The position numbers and the translations under genes are program-made. Shown piece after piece: positions 8,977 to 16,230 of a stretch of DNA of 64,000 bases. The stretch covers positions 4,108,385 to 4,172,384 of the forward strand of contig NZ_LVWJ02000014.1 of assembly GCF_001625015.1 (NCBI RefSeq), in the 5' to 3' direction. The notes beneath the pieces were generated by a model. The model did not search any database and had not been told where the DNA came from. It saw nothing but the letters and a program-made list of their open reading frames with translations. Every line of letters starts with the position of its first letter. Within the stretch, counting starts at the first letter, position 1. Origin of the DNA: Lewinella sp. 4G2 (GTDB lineage Bacteria > Bacteroidota > Bacteroidia > Chitinophagales > Saprospiraceae).

Positions 8977-11427
8977 CTATGTTGTGTGCATCAATTGGTC
9001 TAATTGATCAAACATATTTTTATCAAAGTGCCCTTCATTAGAATAATATTCGAGGTGATCTTCAATGAATTCAGACATGATATTAAAATTCTCATATTTA
9101 AGCATAAATCTTTTAACATCCAATAGATTATTCTTTGACTTATCGCCTTTGTAGTAATAAGAAACTTCCTTTAAAAATTCACCGACAGAGTTAATTTCAG
9201 ATCGTTCTTCATTAGTTTGAAATTTAGAATTAGAGTAAACATACTTCTTGTTGAATTCTTTTAGCCGTAATATTAGTTTCCGTTTATTTTCAGTCCTTAT
9301 ATCCATAAAGTCACTCATTACATCAGCCAATTCAGAAGTTTCGCTAACAAAGGATTCTTTTGTAAGTATTGAGATAAAAGAATTAGTCAAATTTCGAGAA
9401 TCAACCTTAAACTCAAGTAAGTTCAGATGTGCAACAAACCTAGACGGATAATATAAATGCCAAAACTGATTTCTCGATTTTTCTTGTAATACGTATTCAC
9501 GCATTATGAAAAATAAGGAGTCATAAGTGATGAAATAAGGTTCAAGCTCATGTTCTCTTTTATCACTCAAGTATGAGATCATTTGAACATCATTAGCGAT
9601 CGTTTTGTGATGTCTTTTACCTTCAGCTCTTAGTGTAAAGTGATCAAATAATTTTCTTGTGTCATCATAATGAAAATGCTTCACCGTAATATTCTCATCG
9701 TTAAGTATATCGTCGCATATTTCGGCAAGTATACCGAGTGGAAATGGTCTATATAGATCATCCTGATAAAACCCTAGTGCCTGCAAGAAATCTTCAAAAC
9801 TATCTTCGTCTTCATCCAATTTTCCATGCTCATATAAATACTTATAAAATTTATAGAATACATTATTTGATAAATAACCGTCCGAGAAAAAATTAACTTC
9901 TTCAAATGGTATTAATAATAAAGCTGACCGTACTTGATAAGCAAGTTCTAAAACATATTCCTTATAGGTAAATAAGCTTATCCTCTTATCATGGTTCTCA
10001 ATATCCAGTAAATCATTTATAACTTCATATTCAGGAATGTTTGTATTCCGTACAATAGTATAATATCTACATACAACATAGAGAAGTACATTTGTATCTA
10101 AGTATACTTCTCTATTGCGTTGTCTAATATATGCCTGGAGTTCGTTCTGTTTAGAGACTTTACTGAAAATGGCTGATGCACATTTTCTATAAAGAAAACT
10201 ATTATTCTGACAAATGCTCAACAAGTCTAGCAATAAACTTTGGAGATTTTCCTCACTATTCTGATTCCTACTTTTAAGTAGGTTTATGATGAATTCCTTA
10301 AAATTTAATAATACAATTGATGCAGAAGAATCGACTTCGACTAGTTTATTCAGAATTTCACTTAAATCTATTTTGTAATTTGATTCAACTAAATTATTTA
10401 ACTCGACATACACTTCGTCTACTTTTTCGCCTAAATAATAATTATTCAAAGCTTCCTGGATGTTCTGTTTAAAAATTCTCTCTTCGTACTCAAAGCTTTC
10501 AACTTCATCAGATAAAGACTCTCTTTCAAAATCTGTAAGTGAAAAAGAGTCACCTTCGTTAGGTTCAATTTTATCATCACTAACTAATTTAAAAATCAAT
10601 CGTTTAAAAGAGCCATCTGAGTAACTGGTATTGAATTTATCATTACACTGATCTCTTAAGTGAGAGATTGTAACATTGTTATTCTCTAAAAGAGTATGTA
10701 GAATGAAAGCTTCTACAACTTGCTCCTTTATTTCTCTAGTTGGATTTCCATGTGATATGAAACTATAAAAAACTTTTGTTTTATCATCAATTAAACTCAC
10801 TGTACTCGTCTGAGCTAGTTTCTCTATATTTTCATTAATTATGTGAGAGATGCTTCCTAAATGCTTTAGCGTAGCAAACAACATCACAATCAATAAACTT
10901 CTAGCGATTATCTGTACATCAGCTGGATCGTATTCTGGAGAATTGTGTATAATATCATTCCTACGGATGTATGTTGTAGCAATATGTTCTGCAAAATTAG
11001 GATGGCCTGCGAAACTAAGTATTCTCTGTTCTGTAAAGTAATCTTTAGCAGGCAACTCCCTATTCTTAATGACTGGTGATAGATTCAATTCATCGACCAT
11101 ATTTATAAGCGTCATCGATGTATTGGCAGTGTAATCAACACCAGTCACGAGATATACCACCTTTTCTAAAAATGGCTCAGTTTCAGTAGCAATCACGGTT
11201 AGTGATTCTCTAGAACTATTACCTTTTACATATAAAGTGTCAAGAGCATGAAGCAATGTTGAATTTATACCATCTAACTTCTCGATACCAGTTTTAAAAT
11301 TTATTATGCGCTCAAACCATTTTACTCCTTCGTCTAAACTTAATATAGAAGGAGTAGTATCCTTGTTCATTTTACTTTTAGCGGCATTTATAAGCTTTGA
11401 TCTTAAAACAACTATATCTTTTATCAC
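8977..11427 (-). CDS. HEPN-PIN double ribonuclease-like protein
   Basis: An 816-residue protein from a GTG at 11,427, or 797 residues from ATG 11,370. It is AT-rich like the operon opposite. An N-terminal helical region carries RNDIIH at R156-H161, the R-X4-H catalytic motif of HEPN ribonucleases. A middle helical region with winged-helix-like patches (DQCNDKFNTSYSDGSFKRL) follows. Then comes a PIN-like domain: VYLDTNVLLYV (first Asp, near residue 440), KEYVLELAY (acidic), ANDVQMISYL, and FITYDSLFF with the last Asp. HEPN and PIN domains are both metal-independent or metal-dependent RNases common in toxins and abortive infection. Combining both in one chain suggests an RNA-cleaving defence effector. 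Its partner or trigger is not apparent. Confidence 0.8.
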   Translation of the reverse strand: MIKDIVVLRSKLINAAKSKMNKDTTPSILSLDEGVKWFERIINFKTGIEKLDGINSTLLHALDTLYVKGNSSRESLTVIATETEPFLEKVVYLVTGVDYTANTSMTLINMVDELNLSPVIKNRELPAKDYFTEQRILSFAGHPNFAEHIATTYIRRNDIIHNSPEYDPADVQIIARSLLIVMLFATLKHLGSISHIINENIEKLAQTSTVSLIDDKTKVFYSFISHGNPTREIKEQVVEAFILHTLLENNNVTISHLRDQCNDKFNTSYSDGSFKRLIFKLVSDDKIEPNEGDSFSLTDFERESLSDEVESFEYEERIFKQNIQEALNNYYLGEKVDEVYVELNNLVESNYKIDLSEILNKLVEVDSSASIVLLNFKEFIINLLKSRNQNSEENLQSLLLDLLSICQNNSFLYRKCASAIFSKVSKQNELQAYIRQRNREVYLDTNVLLYVVCRYYTIVRNTNIPEYEVINDLLDIENHDKRISLFTYKEYVLELAYQVRSALLLIPFEEVNFFSDGYLSNNVFYKFYKYLYEHGKLDEDEDSFEDFLQALGFYQDDLYRPFPLGILAEICDDILNDENITVKHFHYDDTRKLFDHFTLRAEGKRHHKTIANDVQMISYLSDKREHELEPYFITYDSLFFIMREYVLQEKSRNQFWHLYYPSRFVAHLNLLEFKVDSRNLTNSFISILTKESFVSETSELADVMSDFMDIRTENKRKLILRLKEFNKKYVYSNSKFQTNEERSEINSVGEFLKEVSYYYKGDKSKNNLLDVKRFMLKYENFNIMSEFIEDHLEYYSNEGHFDKNMFDQLDQLMHTT

Positions 11428-11932
11428 TGTTTGAATAATTTAATTTATAGCAATATGCAAAGTTACATAATTTGCCGTAGTTTTTCAGTTGCACACAACA
11501 ACAGCCTATACACCGTATCATCTACTATAGTTTGCTCTATCCCACGGGCTTATGTGGGTTCCCTTCACCCCACAACACGGCACCTCAGTCCGCGCCCTAA
11601 ACCCCGTGCCAAATTAAAGCAAAGCCACCCGCTACGCATCGTAAAAATGCGCGTAGGCTTAAAGGTCCTGAGGCTCGGACGCGTACAGAAGAGAAAATAA
11701 TATTGAGGGTGCGGCGCGTGGTACTTTAGCGCAAGTTTCCGATCAGTCCGATTTGTGCTATTCGTTTTCCCCAGCACCTGCGTCCTCGCCTTATCAATTA
11801 TACGAGACCACAGGCGCAAAGTAGTCAGCCAAGGAGCAAAGCTGGAATAGTAACAGACACCATTATTTATACCCCCTCAAATAATACCTCGATACGTTAA
11901 ACTTACCCGACCAGACACAACCAAAACACTCC
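11428..11932. other. Intergenic region at the right edge of the AT-rich block
   Basis: This 505-bp gap marks the change from AT-rich to host-like sequence near 11,540. It should contain the promoter of the minus-strand HEPN-PIN gene (around 11,430-11,500) and that of the plus-strand glycosylase gene. Short frames on both strands at 11,431-11,819 lack any recognisable motif and look fortuitous. No tRNA, integrase or flanking direct repeat was recognised. Confidence 0.5.
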
Positions 11933-12547
11933 ATGAACCAACAAACCACCAATCACCTAAGCACAAACGACCCCATAATAGCGAACATCGTCAACCTAAT
12001 CACCATCCCCACCATACCCCCATCAAAAGGCATATACCACGACATGATCAGTTGCATAGTCGAACACCAAATCCCCTCCCACCACCGAAACGCCTGGTTC
12101 AAAAAGGTCGTTAACCTCCTCAATGGCAAAGACCCCAACGACAACAACATCTACACCATCCAAGAAGACGACTGGCGCGCCGCCAAACTCGCCGCAGCGA
12201 AGTACCACACCCTGTTCCGCTTCACCGACGCGTGGCACAAACAGAGAATGGAAACTCAGAATTGGACAGCCATGACGGACGATGAGGTACGCCAACAACT
12301 AACCGCGATCAAAGGTATCGGACCGGCTACGGCGGATCTCGTACTGCTCTACTCCCTCGGTCGGCCGGATGTATTGCTGGCTAACGACTCGCACGTCAAG
12401 CAGATGGTAGAGCGATTGTACCTAGAACCTGAGGAGAAGCTAAAACCAAAGATAGCCGAATTGAAGAAGAAGTGGTCGCCCTACTGCTCCCTAGCTTCCC
12501 TTTACCTCATCGCTTATCGGAAGGAGTTAAAGCGGCGAAAACCCTAG
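11933..12547 (+). CDS. HhH-GPD base-excision DNA glycosylase, AlkA-like
   Basis: A 204-residue protein of the helix-hairpin-helix GPD superfamily, probably a 3-methyladenine DNA glycosylase II type enzyme removing alkylated bases. The hairpin and catalytic region is IKGIGPATADLVLLYSLG followed by RPDVLLANDSHV, where the Asp after AN is the expected catalytic residue. The end (WSPYCSLASLYLIAY) fits the last helices, in which AlkA enzymes have W.P.R..A..YLW. No iron-sulfur cysteines are present, which argues against EndoIII or MutY. It is shorter than E. coli AlkA (282) and lacks the N-terminal domain, as many bacterial homologues do. The next gene, a DUF763 fragment, follows on the same strand. 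Confidence 0.85.
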   Translation: MNQQTTNHLSTNDPIIANIVNLITIPTIPPSKGIYHDMISCIVEHQIPSHHRNAWFKKVVNLLNGKDPNDNNIYTIQEDDWRAAKLAAAKYHTLFRFTDAWHKQRMETQNWTAMTDDEVRQQLTAIKGIGPATADLVLLYSLGRPDVLLANDSHVKQMVERLYLEPEEKLKPKIAELKKKWSPYCSLASLYLIAYRKELKRRKP

Positions 12548-12583
12548 CCGTCAACAACTTGCAACCGTCCGCATTCTATGGTT

Positions 12584-13249
12584 ATGAAACGTTCCGGCAC
12601 CGCCGATCTAGCCCTCTGGGGCGGCGGTATTCCCTCCTGGCTCTTCGACCGCATGAAACTCCTCACGCTGCCGGTCGTCGAATCGATCGTGCTGCACTAC
12701 GGGCGGGAGCATTTCCTCAGCCGGCTGTCCGACCCGTTCTGGTTCCAGAGTTTTGGCGCCGTGATCGGGATGGACTGGAACAGTTCCGGGGTGACAACGG
12801 CGGTGATGCGGGCGCTCAAGCAATCCATCAACCCCGCCAGTCATGAGTTGGGCTTGTACATCGCCGGGGGGAAGGGGAAGGCGAGTAAGGATACGCCCCG
12901 TGAGCTACTACGGATCGGTGACAAAACGGGCTTGGACGGCGATCACTTCGGCCGCTGCAGCAAGCTCGCCGCTAAGGTGGACAACACGGCCGTCCAGGAT
13001 GGTTTTCAACTGTACCTCCACAGCTTCGTCCTTTCCGCCGATGGCGACTGGACGATCATTCAGCAAGGTATGGATGGCGCTACCGGATTGGCCCGTCGCT
13101 ACCACTGGAACTCGGAACGGGTGAAGAATTTTGTTGAGGAACCCCTCGCTGCCGTTTGTGGGGATAATCAGGGGCAAATCCTGAACCTGGTAGCTAGGGC
13201 GCCCTCAAAAAGTCCCCAATCCCTTTATGTTTCTGGCTTTCAGGGGTAA
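12584..13249 (+). pseudogene. DUF763 protein truncated at its C-terminus
   Basis: The product opens with MKRSGTADLALWGGGIPSWL and contains DPFWFQSFGAVIGMDWNSSG followed by VTT, the hallmark of DUF763 proteins, which are usually 350-420 residues. Only about 221 residues remain. After NLVA the sequence changes character and stops at 13,249, and the convergent ribH stop lies 40 bp further, so there is no room for the missing third. The start is set at ATG 12,584 because homologues begin MKRSG; the in-frame ATG at 12,578 is also possible. DUF763 proteins often sit near DNA-repair genes, and here the neighbour is a DNA glycosylase. Either a decayed gene or an unusual short form; I favour decay. 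Confidence 0.72.
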
Positions 13250-13288
13250 AATTAATTTCACAACATACCCCAAAATGCAAGCCCCCCC

Positions 13289-13807
13289 CTACCGAAACCC
13301 AATCCCACTTCTCCCCTCCTTAGCCCCCCGATACAATTCCCCCATCCGAATCGCCGTAACCCCAGCCTCAACCCCCTTATTCCCGTGCTTCCCACCAGCC
13401 CGGTCCACCGCCTGCTCGTGGGTATTCGGCGTCAGGACACCGAAGATGTAGGGAAGGCCGGTGGCAATGCTTAGGTTGACGAGGCCCTGCGCAACGGAGT
13501 TATTAATGTACTCATCGTGCTTGGTCTCCCCCTTGATGACGCAGCCGATACACACGACGGCGTGGAGCTTTTCGCGGCCAGCCAATATGCGGGCGGCGGC
13601 GGGCAACTCAAAGGTGCCAGGCACCTGGACGACGTGGATGTTCTCTTCCTTAGCTCCGTGCTTGGTCAGCGTCTCGAGGCAGCCGCGGTATAGCTCGTGG
13701 GTGATGTCCTTATTCCAATCCGCGACCACTACCCCGAAATTGAGAGGGGAAGCGTCGGGGATGTTGGATTCGTCGTAGGTGCTGAGGTTCTTCAGGGCGG
13801 AGGCCAT
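13289..13807 (-). CDS. ribH: 6,7-dimethyl-8-ribityllumazine synthase
   Basis: The enzyme condenses 5-amino-6-ribitylaminouracil with dihydroxybutanone phosphate in the penultimate step of riboflavin synthesis. ATG 13,807 gives 172 residues, close to the usual 150-160 with a short extension; a longer frame to 13,906 adds low-complexity sequence and is not favoured. Seen motifs: FGVVVADWN at the start, VQVPGTFELPAA, CIGCVIKGETKHDEY with the catalytic His, FGVLTPNTHEQA, and RAGGKHGNKGVEA. All fit the family. It stands alone, without other rib genes in the window, convergent with the truncated DUF763 gene. Confidence 0.96.
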   Translation of the reverse strand: MASALKNLSTYDESNIPDASPLNFGVVVADWNKDITHELYRGCLETLTKHGAKEENIHVVQVPGTFELPAAARILAGREKLHAVVCIGCVIKGETKHDEYINNSVAQGLVNLSIATGLPYIFGVLTPNTHEQAVDRAGGKHGNKGVEAGVTAIRMGELYRGAKEGRSGIGFR

Positions 13808-13902
13808 AGTGCTTTCTGTTGGGTTACTTCCTTCCTGTACAGACGGGGCCGTTGCTTGGTTGTTCCCCATCCGTAATTCGCTATCCCCTACCCTATTTTC
13901 TG

Positions 13903-13920
13903 GCACCCGCGGCAGCGCCC
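13903..13920 (-). repeat. Dispersed 18-bp motif, copy 1 (intergenic)
   Basis: GCACCCGCGGCAGCGCCC here is the reverse complement of GGGCGCTGCCGCGGGTGC. It lies between the divergent ribH and DHH genes. The same motif recurs at least nine more times in the window within one or two mismatches. Confidence 0.85.
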
Positions 13921-14009
13921 TAATTGTTCATGGCTGTTCTGCGATTAGTCGCGATGTAGAATGACAAGTAGAGGCCCCAACCCACCGTATCCCCTAAACC
14001 TACACAACG

Positions 14010-14017
14010 TATCTTTG
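14010..14017 (+). promoter_or_regulatory. Bacteroidota-type -7 box (TATCTTTG)
   Basis: TATCTTTG fits the TAnnTTTG -7 consensus of Bacteroidota housekeeping promoters and sits 25 bp before the ATG of the DHH gene, giving a short leader. No good -33 TTG was seen upstream, so this is a moderate call. Confidence 0.45.
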
Positions 14018-14041
14018 CGGGCCCGAATAACCGCTGCGGAT

Positions 14042-15070
14042 ATGGATTACGATATTAAGGAAGTAAAGTCGCTACTGGCCAGCCCCAAGGACGTGGTGAT
14101 CTTCAGCCACCGGAATCCGGACGGAGACGCCGTCGGCTCGAGCCTCGGGCTACTCCACTACCTGCGCAGCCAGGGCCACTCTGTGAAGATCGTACTGCCG
14201 TCCGACTACCCCGACTTTCTGGGCTACCTGCCGGACGTGAGCAACATCATCATCTACGACGACGAGACCGACGAGGCGCGGGAAGCTATCCGCACGGCAA
14301 ATCTCTTCTTCATCCTCGACTTCAACTCCTTCGACCGGATCGACAAAGTGAGCGAAGGGCTGATGGACGATAAGCGGCCGCGCATCATGATCGACCACCA
14401 CCTCTACCCCGAGCCGGTGGCCGACATCATGTTTTCCGACCCGAGCTTCAGCTCGACTTGCGAAATGGTCTACCAGTTCATGGACGACCTCGGCCACGCC
14501 GGCTGGGTGACGGAAGACGTCGCAACCTGCCTCTATACGGGCATCGTGACCGACACCGGCGGCTTCAAGTACGCCACCTCACCCCGGCTGTTCCGCATCG
14601 TGGCGAAGCTGATCGAGGCGGGGACGGACGACTACAAGGTGCAGGACAACATCTGGAACACGATGACGGAGAAGCAACTCCGCATCCTCGGGCACTGCCT
14701 GGCCAACCGGATGGAACTCTACCCCGAGTACCGAACCGGCCTGATCTGGCTGACGCAGGAAGACTACAAGCATTTCGACATCAAACGGGGCGATACGGAA
14801 GGAATCGTGAATTACGTCCTCCGGATGCCCAACATGATGATTGCGGCCTTCATTCACGAGCAGCCGACGATCGTTAAGATGTCGCTCCGTTCGAAGGGAG
14901 ATATGGACGTGCAGCAGATCTGCAAGTCTCACTTCCGGGGCGGTGGCCACAAGAATGCTTCGGGCGGGGCGTCGTTTGCGCCGCTGTCTACGACCATTAA
15001 TAAATTTAAGGATTTGCTCCCTGACTATGCGGGCGAGATCGAATCGGCTTACTTGAAATTCAACCAATGA
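14042..15070 (+). CDS. nrnA: DHH/DHHA1 phosphoesterase (NrnA-type oligoribonuclease/pAp phosphatase)
   Basis: ATG 14,042 is chosen because the family begins directly before the first strand; the open frame to 13,961 lacks conserved sequence. The 342-residue product has the DHH motifs FSHRNPDGDAVGSSLGL, FILDFNSFDRI, the signature IDHHLYPEP, and TGIVTDTGGFKYATS, then a DHHA1 end GGGHKNASGG that binds substrate. NrnA enzymes degrade 2-5-mer RNAs (nanoRNA) and dephosphorylate 3'-phosphoadenosine 5'-phosphate. The stop overlaps the next gene's start (ATGA), so it is co-transcribed with the FKBP lipoprotein gene. Confidence 0.92.
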   Translation: MDYDIKEVKSLLASPKDVVIFSHRNPDGDAVGSSLGLLHYLRSQGHSVKIVLPSDYPDFLGYLPDVSNIIIYDDETDEAREAIRTANLFFILDFNSFDRIDKVSEGLMDDKRPRIMIDHHLYPEPVADIMFSDPSFSSTCEMVYQFMDDLGHAGWVTEDVATCLYTGIVTDTGGFKYATSPRLFRIVAKLIEAGTDDYKVQDNIWNTMTEKQLRILGHCLANRMELYPEYRTGLIWLTQEDYKHFDIKRGDTEGIVNYVLRMPNMMIAAFIHEQPTIVKMSLRSKGDMDVQQICKSHFRGGGHKNASGGASFAPLSTTINKFKDLLPDYAGEIESAYLKFNQ

Positions 15071-15975
15071 AAACTATGCGCATAATTTATTCCGCACTGC
15101 TCGCCGGTGCCATCCTGACCGGATGCCAAGACTCCACCACCGGTGGGCTCACGACGTCCGAACTCGGCAACCGCTACGAAGTAACGAATGCGGGCTCCGG
15201 CGAAGCCATCCAGACGGGTGAGTACGTGTACTTCCACGCCAAGATGAAAACGGAAGGCGATAGCGTCCTTTTCGATACGCGCACCACCGGCGGCGAAATG
15301 CCCGTCGTGCAGGCTGCCGCCGACGACGTGACCGAGATCGGCCCCGTTGAAGACGTACTCCGCTACCTGAAGGAGGGTGGCTCGGCGATGATCCGCGTCA
15401 ACATCGAAGAGTTCCCCAGCAAGCCCCCCGGCCTGGAGAACGACACCGTCATCATCTACGACATCGACGTGATGGAAGTCCTCACCGAAGAAGCCTTCGA
15501 GGTACGCCGCGAAGAAGAAATGGCGAAGCTCGAAGCAAAGCGTGACGTTGTCCGCGTCCGTGGCGAAGAACGCCGCACTTTCGCCGAAGACATCCGCAAC
15601 CAGTACGCCGCCGGCAAACTGGGTGAAGTACAGACGACCGAGACCGGTCTCAAATACATCATCCACGAAGAAGGTACCGGCGAACAGGCCCAGGCCGGCG
15701 ACCGCGTGACGGTACAGTACATCGGCCAACTCGCCGAAGACGGCAAGCTGTTCGACCAGTCCTTCGAGCGTGGTGAAGGCATCCCCTTCCAGCTCGGTGC
15801 CCGCCAGGTCATCCCCGGTTGGGACGAAGGCATCGCCCTGCTGAAGGAAGGCGCCAAGGCGACCTTCTTCATTCCTTCCGACCTCGGTTATGGTGCCCAG
15901 GGCACGCCCGATGGTTCCATCCCTCCCGGCGCTGAACTCGCGTTTTACGTGGAGTTGGAGAAGGTGACGAAATAG
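15067..15975 (+). CDS. FKBP-type peptidyl-prolyl isomerase lipoprotein
   Basis: A 302-residue lipoprotein: the hydrophobic signal is followed by the lipobox LTGC near residue 20, so it is probably anchored to the membrane facing the periplasm or cell surface. Residues from about 195 form a full FKBP domain (GDRVTVQYIGQLAEDGKLFD, FQLGARQVIPGWDEGI, GYGAQGTPDGSIPPGAELAF). Residues about 35-140 look like a second, degenerate FKBP domain lacking the VIPGW core. It should catalyse proline isomerisation or act as a chaperone for exported proteins. An internal ATG at 15,076 is an alternative start. Coupled by ATGA to the DHH gene and followed by a strong terminator. Confidence 0.92.
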   Translation: MKTMRIIYSALLAGAILTGCQDSTTGGLTTSELGNRYEVTNAGSGEAIQTGEYVYFHAKMKTEGDSVLFDTRTTGGEMPVVQAAADDVTEIGPVEDVLRYLKEGGSAMIRVNIEEFPSKPPGLENDTVIIYDIDVMEVLTEEAFEVRREEEMAKLEAKRDVVRVRGEERRTFAEDIRNQYAAGKLGEVQTTETGLKYIIHEEGTGEQAQAGDRVTVQYIGQLAEDGKLFDQSFERGEGIPFQLGARQVIPGWDEGIALLKEGAKATFFIPSDLGYGAQGTPDGSIPPGAELAFYVELEKVTK

Positions 15976-15989
15976 GTTTTTTGCACTAT

Positions 15990-16026
15990 AAAAAGCCCCC
16001 ACCAAGAATTTTGGTGGGGGCTTTTT
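15990..16026 (+). terminator. Rho-independent terminator after the FKBP gene
   Basis: Arms AAAAAGCCCCCACCAA (from 15,990) and TTGGTGGGGGCTTTTT (16,011-16,026) form a perfect stem followed by more T residues. Symmetry means it could also act on the opposite strand. Confidence 0.93.
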
Positions 16027-16035
16027 TTGTTAAAA

Positions 16036-16072
16036 TCCTCTCCCCCCCGCCCCTCTCCAAGGGAGAGGGGAG
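16036..16072. repeat. REP-like palindrome, copy 1
   Basis: CCCCTCTCCAAGGGAGAGGGG forms a hairpin preceded by a C-rich tract. It is an inverted relative of the element at 16,193-16,230, and a third copy lies at 63,862-63,895. Confidence 0.75.
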
Positions 16073-16192
16073 CTGAATGTCCGGGGCAAGGGGAATTTAA
16101 TTACGGGGTTATAGCGGAATTTCAAGTCTCGTTCACCATGGCACTATGACCCGGTAAACCCATTAACCTTCAACAATTCTATAGGTATCACG

Positions 16193-16230
16193 TCTCCCCT
16201 CTCCTTTGGAGAGGGGCCGGGGGTGAGGAT
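16193..16230. repeat. REP-like palindrome, copy 2
   Basis: CCCCTCTCCTTTGGAGAGGGG followed by CCGGGGGTGAGGAT, reaching the stop codon of the CotH gene. It is in the opposite orientation to copy 1, so the pair could form a larger stem or a terminator for the minus-strand CotH gene. Confidence 0.75.

Noticed and set aside
5120..11427. Integrative element with att sites
   Set aside because: The block is AT-rich, but I found no integrase, tRNA target or matching direct repeats at its ends.
11431..11819. Short frames in the glycosylase upstream region
   Set aside because: Basic, low-complexity, no start signals or recognisable motif.
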